IMG/VR virus record: IMGVR_UViG_3300043397_000074
Span: 1-21,018 of that record
Origin: a virus
Length of the DNA: 21,018 nt
Direction: 5' to 3' (one strand)
A program made the translations under genes and the position numbers. Below the pieces are notes generated by a model. It was given only the letters and a program-made list of their open reading frames with translations, was not told where the DNA came from and did no database searches. Positions within the stretch are counted from its first letter, which is position 1, and every line of letters starts with the position of its first letter. This document shows, in pieces, positions 6,251-11,853 of the stretch.

Positions 6251-6402
6251 TGCACAATGCGATGGTGGGCGGGAAGAACAAGACCGCGGTCAGGAACGCC
6301 ACGCCGCCCGAGTTCCGCGACGTGCTGCTTTCGATAGCGCGCATGACGCACAACGTTGCCGATAAGCGGCGCGGCACGGTACTCCGTGACGGGTCCGCTT
6401 GA
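6250..6402 (+). CDS. Small basic protein at start of rightward arm (50 aa)
   Basis: An open frame from the ATG at 6250, with an alternative ATG at 6262, gives a basic product containing MVGGKNKTAVRNATPPEFRD, VLLSIARMTHNVADKRR and GTVLRDGSA. No ribosome site precedes either ATG. The first lies within the operator region, so a leaderless or shorter version is possible. The C-terminal 18 or so codons are encoded by the attC-like element at 6348-6417. It could be the remnant of a control gene disrupted when the downstream insert arrived. No repressor motif is visible. Confidence 0.45.
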   Translation: MHNAMVGGKNKTAVRNATPPEFRDVLLSIARMTHNVADKRRGTVLRDGSA

Positions 6403-6417
6403 TTGGCTGGGTTAGGC
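6348..6417 (-). repeat. attC-like imperfect inverted repeat (site e)
   Basis: A 70-base imperfect palindrome. On the minus strand it begins with GCCTAAC (perfect RYYYAAC) and ends with GTTGTGC (one base off GTTRRRY). The arms pair through AAGCGG/CCGCTT and CACGG/CCGTG, with an unpaired A directly after AAGCGG in the first arm. AAGCGGAC is a sequence I associate with the first arm of many attC sites. It overlaps the end of the 50-aa gene and is followed on the plus strand by the lower-G+C two-gene insert, which ends at another GCCTAAC word (7064-7070). Confidence 0.45.
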
Positions 6418-6442
6418 GTGTGGTGGAAAACTGAGAGGAACT

Positions 6443-6721
6443 ATGAGCGAAGACAAGATTGCGACCGCGCTATTGGACGAACTATGGGACGCTGGCTTCA
6501 AGCTAAACGGCCCGGAGTGCGACAAGGTAGACGAGATTGGGCGCCGCATTGAAGGCGAACGCGCCGTTTTGGTTGAATTGCTTGGCGAGTGCTACAACAT
6601 AATTGCCAGCATTGAACCTGAAGACGGCGACGAGGCAGAACAATTGCGCGCCGTGCTTGATGCAATTGAGCGCACGCAACCTGGGAACGCGCAAGGCTGC
6701 GCGCAAGGGGAGCTGCTGTGA
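6443..6721 (+). CDS. Acidic helical protein on lower-G+C insert (92 aa)
   Basis: The ATG at 6443 has a strong GAGAGGA site. The product begins MSEDKIATALLDELWDAGF and continues through two helices (EIGRRIEGERAVLVELLGE, CYNIIASIEPEDGDEAEQL). It is acidic and soluble with no recognised family. Codon use is visibly more AT-rich than its neighbours (TTG, ATT and AAT codons are common), marking recent acquisition together with the next gene, to which it is coupled by a GTGA overlap. The pair is framed by GTTAGGC upstream and GCCTAAC downstream. Confidence 0.75.
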   Translation: MSEDKIATALLDELWDAGFKLNGPECDKVDEIGRRIEGERAVLVELLGECYNIIASIEPEDGDEAEQLRAVLDAIERTQPGNAQGCAQGELL

Positions 6722-7059
6722 CCTACCGACCGACAGAGTTTCAAGTGAACAACAGCGGCGGAGTTGAGTGCGACATTTTTATTGACCCGGAGACGCTTAA
6801 GCCTGGAGACGTGGCGTTTTTTGTAATCCAGCAGGACGCGGAGCGGATCACGGTTTCGCTGGAATGTTTAGAGCATTTGCTGGCGTGTGCCAATGAGTTG
6901 CTGCAAGCGCGACGCGAAACAAGAAACGACGCACACAGCATGGCGGATTTAAGCGAGCGCACAAACCAGCTCAAGCGCTGCACCAAAAAACTGCAAGCGC
7001 AAGGTATGGCCTACCCGCGCACATGCGCTGAGTGCGGCCTTGGTCCGTGCCGCGCCTGA
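6718..7059 (+). CDS. Protein with C-terminal Cys knuckle on lower-G+C insert (113 aa)
   Basis: The start is GTG at 6718, overlapping the previous stop as GTGA, with AGGGGAG upstream. The N-terminus begins MTYRPTEFQVNNSGGVECDI and reads as a beta-rich domain (FIDPETLKPGDVAFFVIQQD). A helix (LLACANELLQARRETRNDA) and a C-terminal YPRTCAECGLGPCRA with three Cys follow. I recall RTC-x-x-CGLGPC ends on small accessory phage proteins of unknown role; metal binding is plausible. Base composition is clearly lower in G+C than the flanking genes, so it was probably acquired as a unit with the 92-aa gene. Confidence 0.75.
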   Translation: MTYRPTEFQVNNSGGVECDIFIDPETLKPGDVAFFVIQQDAERITVSLECLEHLLACANELLQARRETRNDAHSMADLSERTNQLKRCTKKLQAQGMAYPRTCAECGLGPCRA

Positions 7060-7062
7060 ACA

Positions 7063-7082
7063 CGCCTAACGTGTTTTAGGCG
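7063..7082 (+). repeat. Perfect hairpin with attC core words
   Basis: CGCCTAA (7063-7069) and TTAGGCG (7076-7082) pair perfectly around a six-base loop, four bases after the 113-aa gene. It starts with the perfect core word GCCTAAC (7064-7070). It has no strong T run, so termination would be weak. It may be a collapsed attC-like site or an unrelated attenuator. Confidence 0.4.
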
Positions 7083-7101
7083 ACATTGTTACAAATAACC
7101 T

Positions 7102-7305
7102 ATGGACAAAAAAACCGCAATCCTACTACTCGGCGGCACCGTATCTGCGGCCGCCCGCGCCATTGGGACGACTGCGTCGGCTGTGTCGCAATGGCCAACA
7201 ATCCTGTCGAGCCGATTGGAGGACCGCGTGCAGGCGGCCCTTTGGCGCCAGCAGCAGGCGGCCGATAGCCCCCCACCACGCCCGAGGAAACCATGCCATG
7301 AGTAG
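7102..7305 (+). CDS. Cro/YdaS-like DNA-binding regulator (67 aa)
   Basis: The product opens MDKKTAILLLGGTVSAAARA and continues IGTTASAVSQWPTILSSRLE, DRVQAALW. This is the YdaS/Cro pattern: a helix-turn-helix at about residues 11-32 (G-T-x2-AAARAIG-x2-xSAVSQW) followed by a dimer helix ending RVQAAL. Length is typical (60-75 residues). The ATG at 7102 has no clear ribosome site. Just upstream is a small dyad, GTTA-CAAA-TAAC (7088-7099), a candidate operator. It probably represses early promoters. No divergent CI-type gene accompanies it, which is unusual. Confidence 0.85.
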   Translation: MDKKTAILLLGGTVSAAARAIGTTASAVSQWPTILSSRLEDRVQAALWRQQQAADSPPPRPRKPCHE

Positions 7306-7495
7306 CAAACAAATCTCGATGCCGATCAGCGGCCACCTGCCGCCATTCGTCGCCCAGGCCCTGGCGCAGGCAGCACAGGCCAGCGATATCAAGGCCATCG
7401 ACGCCATCACCGACAAGCTGGCTGCCGAGGGGAAATGCCGCCCGCGCGGCGACTGCAGCATGTTGGGCGAGCTGCGAGCCGGGAGCGCGCCATGA
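7298..7495 (+). CDS. Small phage protein, unknown function (65 aa)
   Basis: The ATG at 7298 overlaps the end of the Cro-like gene by eight bases, with GAGGAAA about ten bases upstream. The in-frame region upstream of it is only the shadow of that gene. The product begins MSSKQISMPISGHLPPFVAQ, continues as an Ala-rich helix (ALAQAAQASDIKAIDAITDK) and ends in a short Arg/Cys segment (KCRPRGDCSMLGEL). Its TGA overlaps the next start as ATGA. No family recognised. Confidence 0.65.
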   Translation: MSSKQISMPISGHLPPFVAQALAQAAQASDIKAIDAITDKLAAEGKCRPRGDCSMLGELRAGSAP

Positions 7496-7815
7496 TGGGC
7501 GACGACATCAGCCACGACGGCAGCGCAGATGATGCGGAGGCCGTCCACAGGCGGCGCGAGGACATCATTCACGCCGCCGCCATCCGGGCCATGTTGTGCG
7601 CGTCTCGTGGGCTCACGCCGTCCCAGGCCTGCCATGTCGGCTGCCAGGTGTGCGGCGTGGTAGATGCCAGCCCGGCGCGGTGTGAGTTTTGCGCACATGG
7701 TGTCGGGTTTGCTCTGCCAGGCTGGTGCAAAAAATGCCCAGCCGGCAACCGCGAGACGTGCCGATGCGGGCCGGATGGCTGCAGCGACAGCGCGTGCCCG
7801 GGGAGGCCGGCATGA
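7492..7815 (+). CDS. Cys-rich protein with 12 cysteines (107 aa)
   Basis: The start at 7492 is set by the ATGA overlap with the 65-aa gene. Residues 1-35 are acidic then helical (EAVHRRREDIIHAAAIRAML). Residues 36-102 hold 12 Cys, mostly as C-x2-C or C-x-C pairs: C47/C51/C54, C64-x2-C67 (CEFC), C79-x2-C82 (CKKC), C90-x-C92 (CRC), C97 and C102. Several zinc sites or a disulphide-rich fold are possible. With no signal peptide, zinc binding is the better guess. Function unknown; the density of Cys pairs is unusual for a phage early protein. Confidence 0.65.
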   Translation: MMGDDISHDGSADDAEAVHRRREDIIHAAAIRAMLCASRGLTPSQACHVGCQVCGVVDASPARCEFCAHGVGFALPGWCKKCPAGNRETCRCGPDGCSDSACPGRPA

Positions 7816-8075
7816 CAAAGCTCGAAATAATTAATGTGAGCTATGACGACACCCTTGCGCTGATGAGCAAGGGCCACCATGCCCCCGCCGAATTCCTTGC
7901 TGCGTGCGAAACCGCCATGGGTTCGGCGCTGCCAGTCAGCAGCAACGGCCCGATGCACAAATGGGTGCGCTGTGTGCCGGCACGGCCGGGCAGTGATTGC
8001 ATGGGGTACTACTACCACACAGCCACGCCAGGCGCCAGGGGCGCGTTCCCCTGCACCGTAGCGGAGTGGGATTGA
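7812..8075 (+). CDS. Small phage protein, unknown function (87 aa)
   Basis: The start at 7812 overlaps the previous stop as ATGA. The product begins MTKLEIINVSYDDTLALMSK, has a helix (GHHAPAEFLAACETAMG), and ends with a Trp/Cys/Tyr-rich segment (HKWVRCVPARPGSDCMGYYY). The first codons are more AT-rich than the rest. No family recognised. Four bases separate it from the methyltransferase, so the two are probably co-transcribed. Confidence 0.65.
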   Translation: MTKLEIINVSYDDTLALMSKGHHAPAEFLAACETAMGSALPVSSNGPMHKWVRCVPARPGSDCMGYYYHTATPGARGAFPCTVAEWD

Positions 8076-8078
8076 ATC

Positions 8079-8876
8079 ATGAGTGCGCCCGAGAAAGTTG
8101 TGATCGGCAACGCCGAGCTGTGGCACGGGGACGCGTTGGAAGTGCTGCGCGAATGGCAGGAGCGCCGCTTTGACGCCGTGTTGACGGACCCGCCCTACAG
8201 CAGCGGCGGCATGGTGCGCGGCGACCGAAACGCAGCTACCAGCGACAAGTACCAGCACGGCGGCACTGTGAAGGTAATGCCCGAGTTCCTTGGAGACAGC
8301 CGGGACCAACGCGGCTGGGTGGAGTGGTGCGCGATCTGGCTGGCGAACTGCCGCCGCCTGACCCTGCAGGGTGGCGTGATTGGAACCTTCACGGACTGGA
8401 GGCAGCTACCAAGCTCAACCGATGCGTTACAGGTTGGCGGCTGGGTGTGGCGCGGCGTGGCTGTGTGGGACAAGGGCACGGCGATACCGCAGCCGAACGC
8501 CTTTCTTGCGCAGTGCGAGTACATGACCTGGGGCACCAACGGTCCGCGCGAGATTGACTTCAAGGGCGGCGCATACCTGCCTGGATGCTTTCGGATCAAC
8601 GCACCGAAGGACCGCGAGCACATCACACAGAAGCCGGTCGCGTTGATGGCCGAGCTGGTGCAGATCGTGCGGCCTGACGCGCTGGTGCTCGATCCATTCA
8701 TGGGCAGCGGGACCACAGGCGTTGCCTGCATGGAGCAGGGCCGCAGGTTTGTCGGGATCGAGATGGAACGCAAGTATTTCGACATCGCCTGCGAGCGCAT
8801 AGCCCGCGCCCAGGCTCAGGGATCGCTACTGCCACCTGAGCCAACGCAGCAGGCAAATCAGGAGATTCTGTTATGA
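8079..8876 (+). CDS. DNA adenine/cytosine-N4 methyltransferase, orphan (265 aa)
   Basis: This belongs to the N6/N4 DNA methyltransferase family (Pfam N6_N4_Mtase). The catalytic motif IV is TDPPYSSGG (DPPY at 37-40). The S-adenosylmethionine motif I is [13 protein letters not shown] (about 204-216), preceded by the [15 protein letters not shown] helix. Motif IV before motif I marks the beta class. The sequence after motif I ([20 protein letters not shown]) is also typical. No restriction endonuclease is nearby, so it is an orphan enzyme that may protect phage DNA or change its methylation. The target sequence cannot be read. Its stop overlaps the next start as ATGA. Confidence 0.95.
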   Translation: MSAPEKVVIGNAELWHGDALEVLREWQERRFDAVLTDPPYSSGGMVRGDRNAATSDKYQHGGTVKVMPEFLGDSRDQRGWVEWCAIWLANCRRLTLQGGVIGTFTDWRQLPSSTDALQVGGWVWRGVAVWDKGTAIPQPNAFLAQCEYMTWGTNGPREIDFKGGAYLPGCFRINAPKDREHITQKPVALMAELVQIVRPDALVLDPFMGSGTTGVACMEQGRRFVGIEMERKYFDIACERIARAQAQGSLLPPEPTQQANQEILL

Positions 8877-9115
8877 CCACCCACACCCTACCCGCCGACG
8901 TTGCCCGCTGCCTGGGCGCTGGCAGTGACGCCGATGGCTGGCGCGATGGCTGCGATGTCTGCCTGCGCCGCCTGGCGCCGCCGGTCGACCAGGCGCATGT
9001 GCAATGGATCGAGCCACCTCCCATCATCGCGTTTTGGTGCGAGTACCTGATTGAGCCCGACTCCCGTGGCCACATCGAGCCCGAGACGATGGACACCGAG
9101 GGGGGCGAGGCGTGA
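8873..9115 (+). CDS. Small phage protein with Cys motif (80 aa)
   Basis: The start is set by ATGA overlap with the methyltransferase. The motif [18 protein letters not shown] (about residues 20-37) looks like the DGWR-x-GC-x2-C-x-RR pattern I recall from small phage proteins of unknown role. The rest includes [18 protein letters not shown] and an acidic tail. A third and fourth Cys (13 and 56) could complete a metal site. It ends in a GTGA overlap with the next gene. Confidence 0.68.
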   Translation: MTTHTLPADVARCLGAGSDADGWRDGCDVCLRRLAPPVDQAHVQWIEPPPIIAFWCEYLIEPDSRGHIEPETMDTEGGEA

Positions 9116-9372
9116 CCCGCCCCCGCAGACCCCCGCGCCCAGGCCGCAAGCCGCTGCCGCAGTACGTGCTGCGCTGCACGTCGGGCTGGTTCGAAGGCGT
9201 GAACTACTGCGGCTGCTACTACGACGGCCGCAACCAGGCAACCGGCCTGCCGCGCTGGCTGCCGCCGGAATACAGCCCATGGTTTGCGTCGCGCATGGGC
9301 GGCGCCGGCTTGGCCAGTGCTGAGCGTGCGCTACGGCGCTGGGGCTACACCGTCGAAAGGATTCCCGCATGA
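9112..9372 (+). CDS. Small basic aromatic-rich protein (86 aa)
   Basis: GTG start at 9112, overlapping the previous stop as GTGA. The N-terminus is very basic and Pro-rich ([17 protein letters not shown]). A segment rich in Cys, Tyr and Trp follows (CTSGWFEGVNYCGCYYDGRN, RWLPPEYSPWF), then a C-terminal helix (ASAERALRRWGYTVERI). The basic start suggests nucleic-acid contact, which is inference only. Coupled to the next gene by ATGA. Confidence 0.65.
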   Translation: MTRPRRPPRPGRKPLPQYVLRCTSGWFEGVNYCGCYYDGRNQATGLPRWLPPEYSPWFASRMGGAGLASAERALRRWGYTVERIPA

Positions 9373-9647
9373 CCAGCCGCGAAACCGCCGCAGCCGCCCC
9401 GGCGCTGCCTCAGACCTTCGCCGCCGCGCTGCGCGCGCTGGCCGACCAGGCCGAGCTGGCCGAGCAGCAGGCAGCCGAGCTGCTCAGAGAGCACGCCTGG
9501 ATCTACAGGCGCGCCGGAGAGCGGAACTGGGTGGCGCACCAGGACCGCATCCAGCAGGGCGCGATGGAGCACCGCACGACCACGCTGGAGCGGCCGGACG
9601 GCGCCCCCGTGCAGTACCTGCCGGCTGAGGGTACCGATGGGGCATGA
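9369..9647 (+). CDS. Helical phage protein closing the second early block (92 aa)
   Basis: Starts in an ATGA overlap. The product is mostly one Ala/Glu/Gln helix (FAAALRALADQAELAEQQAA, ELLREHAWIYRR), then a polar end (ERNWVAHQDRIQQGAMEHRT). No family recognised. It is the last gene before the terminator at about 9675-9700, so the run from the Cro-like gene to here reads as one transcription unit. Confidence 0.68.
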   Translation: MTSRETAAAAPALPQTFAAALRALADQAELAEQQAAELLREHAWIYRRAGERNWVAHQDRIQQGAMEHRTTTLERPDGAPVQYLPAEGTDGA

Positions 9648-9674
9648 TCGGCCGCCGCAGGCCACCACGTCCGC

Positions 9675-9700
9675 AAGGCCCGCACCGCGCGGGCTTTTTT
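9675..9700 (+). terminator. Rho-independent terminator
   Basis: GCCCGC (9678-9683) pairs with GCGGGC (9689-9694) around a five-base loop and is followed directly by six T (9695-9700). A-T and G-T pairs at 9675-9677 extend the stem. It lies 28 bases after the 92-aa gene and separates the two rightward blocks. Confidence 0.8.
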
Positions 9701-9747
9701 GCGCCCGTCTGTTTGGCTCCGCACACAGCCGGCATATTTTCGCTGCG

Positions 9748-9780
9748 TGTGCTGGCGCACAGGCAAAACATCAATACAAT
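9748..9780 (+). promoter_or_regulatory. Promoter with overlapping dyad upstream of replication block
   Basis: A -10 TACAAT (9775-9780, 5 of 6) lies 24 bases before the ATG at 9804. No good -35 is present at the usual distance. Instead a perfect TGTGC-TGGC-GCACA dyad (9748-9761) covers that place, as an activator or autoregulator site would. The HTH protein encoded next is a candidate binder. Confidence 0.45.
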
Positions 9781-9803
9781 AGATCAACCAAACAAGGAGC
9801 AAC

Positions 9804-9995
9804 ATGGACCCCAAGACGAGACCCCATGGCAAGCGCGCGAAGGGCTGGACCTCGCCCCAGGTGCTCGAAGGCCTGCGCCTGGTCGAGCAGGCCGGCATGA
9901 GTTGGCGCAAGGCTGCCAAGCAGGCCGGGTGCAACCCGTCCTCGATGTGGGCCGCGCAGAAGCGCCTGGAGGGCCAAGCATGCCGAACCGAGTGA
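9804..9995 (+). CDS. Small helix-turn-helix protein (63 aa)
   Basis: The ATG at 9804 has an AAGGAG site with ideal spacing, one of the best in the window. The product is basic at the start (MDPKTRPHGKRAKGW). A resolvase-type helix-turn-helix follows at about residues 22-56: EGLRLVEQAGMSWRKAAKQA, GCNPSSMWAAQKRLEG. With only one DNA-binding motif it is probably a transcriptional regulator, perhaps of its own promoter at 9748-9780. It overlaps the replication gene by 16 bases, tying their expression together. Confidence 0.8.
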   Translation: MDPKTRPHGKRAKGWTSPQVLEGLRLVEQAGMSWRKAAKQAGCNPSSMWAAQKRLEGQACRTE

Positions 9996-10852
9996 TCAGA
10001 GATTCGGTGCTCGACTCGGATCGGTATGTCGGCTTGACTCACGACGCCGAGCGGCTGCTCTTTCTTGAGCTGCTGCTCATGGCTGACGATTTCGGTCTGG
10101 TCCCGCTCAACTTCGCCTTTCTGCGCAGACGCGCCAGCCCGTGTGCTGGTCGGTCGGAAAAGCAGGTGAACGAGATGGTGGAGCAGCTCGTCGAGCGTGA
10201 TCTTGTGCGCCTTTACCGGTCCGGCAGTGCGTCGCTGTTCGGCTACATCCCGCGATTCGGCAACGTGCCGCGAGCCAAAAAACCAAAGTGGCCGCTTCCT
10301 CCTGATCAGCCTGCGTTCAGTGAAATCAACAACTTAGCGCGTTCTTGCGCTGCAAATGTTCGCACATGCAATGCAAATGCACAGCATCTGCAGACAAATG
10401 AACCCGAAACCGAAACCGAAACCGAAACCGAAACCGAAACCGAAACCGAAACCGAAACCTATCCTACCAAGGGGGGAGAGTGTTTCAAGGGTAGTGGCGC
10501 TCAAGCGACTGGAGACACGCCGCGCAAGCGCAGCGCCAACACCACAGGGTCACGCCTGCCGTCTGACTGGGTTCTGAGCAGGGAACTCGGCGAGTGGGCG
10601 ATGCAGGACTGCGGCATGACCCGCGAAGCCGTCAAAGCAGAGGCTGAGAAGTTCGCCGACTACTGGCACGGGGTGGCCGGCGCCAAGGGCCGCAAGGCCG
10701 ATTGGGCGGCCACATGGCGCAACTGGTGCCGCAATGCCAAGCCGGCAACAACAACCGCAGGGCGCCAGCCCATGCGCAAGGCTGACGCGCTGACGGCCGG
10801 CAACGTCGAGGTGATTCGTCGATACATGGAGAGGGCCGGGACCAATGAGTAA
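9980..10852 (+). CDS. Phage replication initiator, O-like (290 aa)
   Basis: The start is ATG at 9980, preceded by GGAGGG; the longer open frame upstream belongs to noncoding DNA and the HTH gene. Residues 1-100 form a winged-helix initiator domain (RDSVLDSDRYVGLTHDAERL, LFLELLLMADDFGLVPL, EQLVERDLVRLY, YIPRFGNVPRAKKPKWP). A linker with (ET)9 at 143-160 follows. The last domain (residues 185-290) has LPSDWVLSRELGEWAMQD, KAEAEKFADYWHG and GRKADWAATWRNWCRN. I know this arrangement from phage replication proteins that bind the origin and recruit host helicase. The origin may lie inside this gene as in lambda O. The loader partner is probably the next gene. Confidence 0.85.
   Translation: MPNRVIRDSVLDSDRYVGLTHDAERLLFLELLLMADDFGLVPLNFAFLRRRASPCAGRSEKQVNEMVEQLVERDLVRLYRSGSASLFGYIPRFGNVPRAKKPKWPLPPDQPAFSEINNLARSCAANVRTCNANAQHLQTNEPETETETETETETETETETYPTKGGECFKGSGAQATGDTPRKRSANTTGSRLPSDWVLSRELGEWAMQDCGMTREAVKAEAEKFADYWHGVAGAKGRKADWAATWRNWCRNAKPATTTAGRQPMRKADALTAGNVEVIRRYMERAGTNE
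10351..10379 (+). repeat. Direct repeats TGCAAATG x2, candidate origin iterons
   Basis: TGCAAATG occurs at 10351-10358 and 10372-10379, 21 bases apart (two helical turns), in the less GC-rich linker region of the replication gene. A further ACAAATG follows at about 10394. Together with the adjacent hexamer array they could form the origin, by analogy with lambda. Confidence 0.35.
10405..10458 (+). repeat. Tandem hexamer repeat CGAAAC x9
   Basis: Nine exact copies of CGAAAC, encoding (ET)9 in the replication protein linker. Because the unit is two codons, copy-number changes keep the frame. No variation occurs between copies, so the array is young or homogenised. It may be an iteron array or simple slippage. 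Confidence 0.9.
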
Positions 10853-11459
10853 GCGACTCGCAACGACCCTCGCGGGGGTCTATGACTACTACGGCAAGGA
10901 GATGACGGAGTTCACGCTTGACGTGTGGATGCGCGCCATGAAGGGCCGCGATCCCGAGGAGGTCGAGAAGGCCATCACTGGCCACATCCAAGACCCGGCA
11001 GCAGGCCAGTTCCTCCCCAAAGTGGCCGACGTCATCAAGCGCCTGGACGGCACGCACGCCGACCGCAGCCTGATCGCCTGGGGCAAGGTGCTGGACGCGG
11101 CGCAGCGCGTGGGCGCATACCAGTCCGTGTGCTTCGACGAGTCGGCCATCCATGCCGCCATCACCGACATGGGCGGATGGGCGCAGCTGTGCCGCGCTAA
11201 GACCGAAGAACTGCCATTCGTGCAACGCCGGTTCTGCGATGCCTACAAGGCGTATACGGGGCGCGGCGTGGTGGCGTTCCCGGCTATGCTGGCTGGGGAG
11301 CACCAGATCACGAACGCGGCCACTGGCCGGCGCAGCGCGCCGCCGGTGCTGATCGGAAACCCCGAGAAGGCGCGCCAGGTGCTGCATAGCGGCGGCCAGG
11401 CTGCGCAGATCACATCGGCGGCCGACGTGGTGCGCAGCATCGCTGTGGGGGGCGCATGA
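10845..11459 (+). CDS. Replication-associated phage protein, DUF6475-like, possible helicase loader (204 aa)
   Basis: Starts at 10845 inside the end of the replication gene. The product begins MSKRLATTLAGVYDYYGKEM, then TEFTLDVWMRAMKGRDPEEV, FLPKVADVIKRLDG, SLIAWGKVLDAAQRVGAYQS, ITDMGGWAQLC and ELPFVQRRFCDAYKAYTG. This YGKE-x-TE-x2-LD-x-W, Q-F-x-PK-x-ADV and DMGGW pattern is what I know as DUF6475, found directly downstream of phage initiators. It is a small-angle relative in layout of helicase-loader genes (lambda P position). The loader role is inference from position. The C-terminus ends in an Ala-rich helix, and the stop overlaps the next start. Confidence 0.8.
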   Translation: MSKRLATTLAGVYDYYGKEMTEFTLDVWMRAMKGRDPEEVEKAITGHIQDPAAGQFLPKVADVIKRLDGTHADRSLIAWGKVLDAAQRVGAYQSVCFDESAIHAAITDMGGWAQLCRAKTEELPFVQRRFCDAYKAYTGRGVVAFPAMLAGEHQITNAATGRRSAPPVLIGNPEKARQVLHSGGQAAQITSAADVVRSIAVGGA

Positions 11460-11623
11460 CCCCCTGCAAGCCCAGCCAACCCCAGGCCATGTGCAGCCTG
11501 TGCATGCGCCACCGCCCAGACCTGCCCAGCGACCCGACCTGCCGCCCGCACACGGTGCTGCTCGACGTGTCGACTGTGGCCAAGCCTGGCGCGTGCCCGA
11601 TGGCAGTCCCATGCGCAACATGA
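11456..11623 (+). CDS. Small Cys-rich protein (55 aa)
   Basis: A short gene held between two ATGA overlaps (start at 11456, stop at 11621-11623). The product begins MTPCKPSQPQAMCSLCMRHR and contains six Cys (4, 13, 16, 29, 47, 53), including CSLC (13-16). A zinc-binding fold is likely. The end, VAKPGACPMAVPCAT, is unusually hydrophobic. The double overlap makes it likely to be real. Function not recognised. Confidence 0.65.
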   Translation: MTPCKPSQPQAMCSLCMRHRPDLPSDPTCRPHTVLLDVSTVAKPGACPMAVPCAT

Positions 11624-11853
11624 CATGCACCCGCTGTAACCGCCCGCTGCGCCTGCAGCCCGACACGCCGGTGCTGACTGTGCGCGGCGAGCTGGTTGCA
11701 TGGGGGCCGAAATGCGCCATGCTGGCCGGGCTCATGCAGCCAAAGCGACGGCGGCAGTTACGACTATTCTCCCCAGGCCGCGCGCGCGCGTTTGCCGGGC
11801 AGATCGATTGGATCAACGACGTGAACGTGAAAGCGGAAGGAATCGAAGCATGA
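11620..11853 (+). CDS. Small basic protein with CxxC start (77 aa)
   Basis: The start at 11620 is set by ATGA overlap; an ATG three codons upstream (11611) is also in frame. The product opens MTCTRCNRPLRLQPDTPVL and has GPKCAMLAGL. Cys 3, 6 and 32 could bind zinc. A basic stretch (QPKRRRQLRLFSPGRAR) suggests nucleic-acid contact. The start resembles a rubredoxin-like knuckle common in small phage proteins. Coupled to the HNH-like gene by ATGA. Confidence 0.65.
   Translation: MTCTRCNRPLRLQPDTPVLTVRGELVAWGPKCAMLAGLMQPKRRRQLRLFSPGRARAFAGQIDWINDVNVKAEGIEA

Noticed and set aside
8079-8876. Restriction-modification system
   Set aside because: The methyltransferase is clear but no neighbouring gene resembles an endonuclease or specificity subunit.
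10405-10458. Possible CRISPR array
   Set aside because: Nine contiguous 6-base units with no spacers; it is a simple tandem repeat.
10356-10577. Frame encoding a long Lys-Pro repeat
   Set aside because: It is the second reading frame of the CGAAAC array; the (ET)9 frame belongs to the replication initiator.
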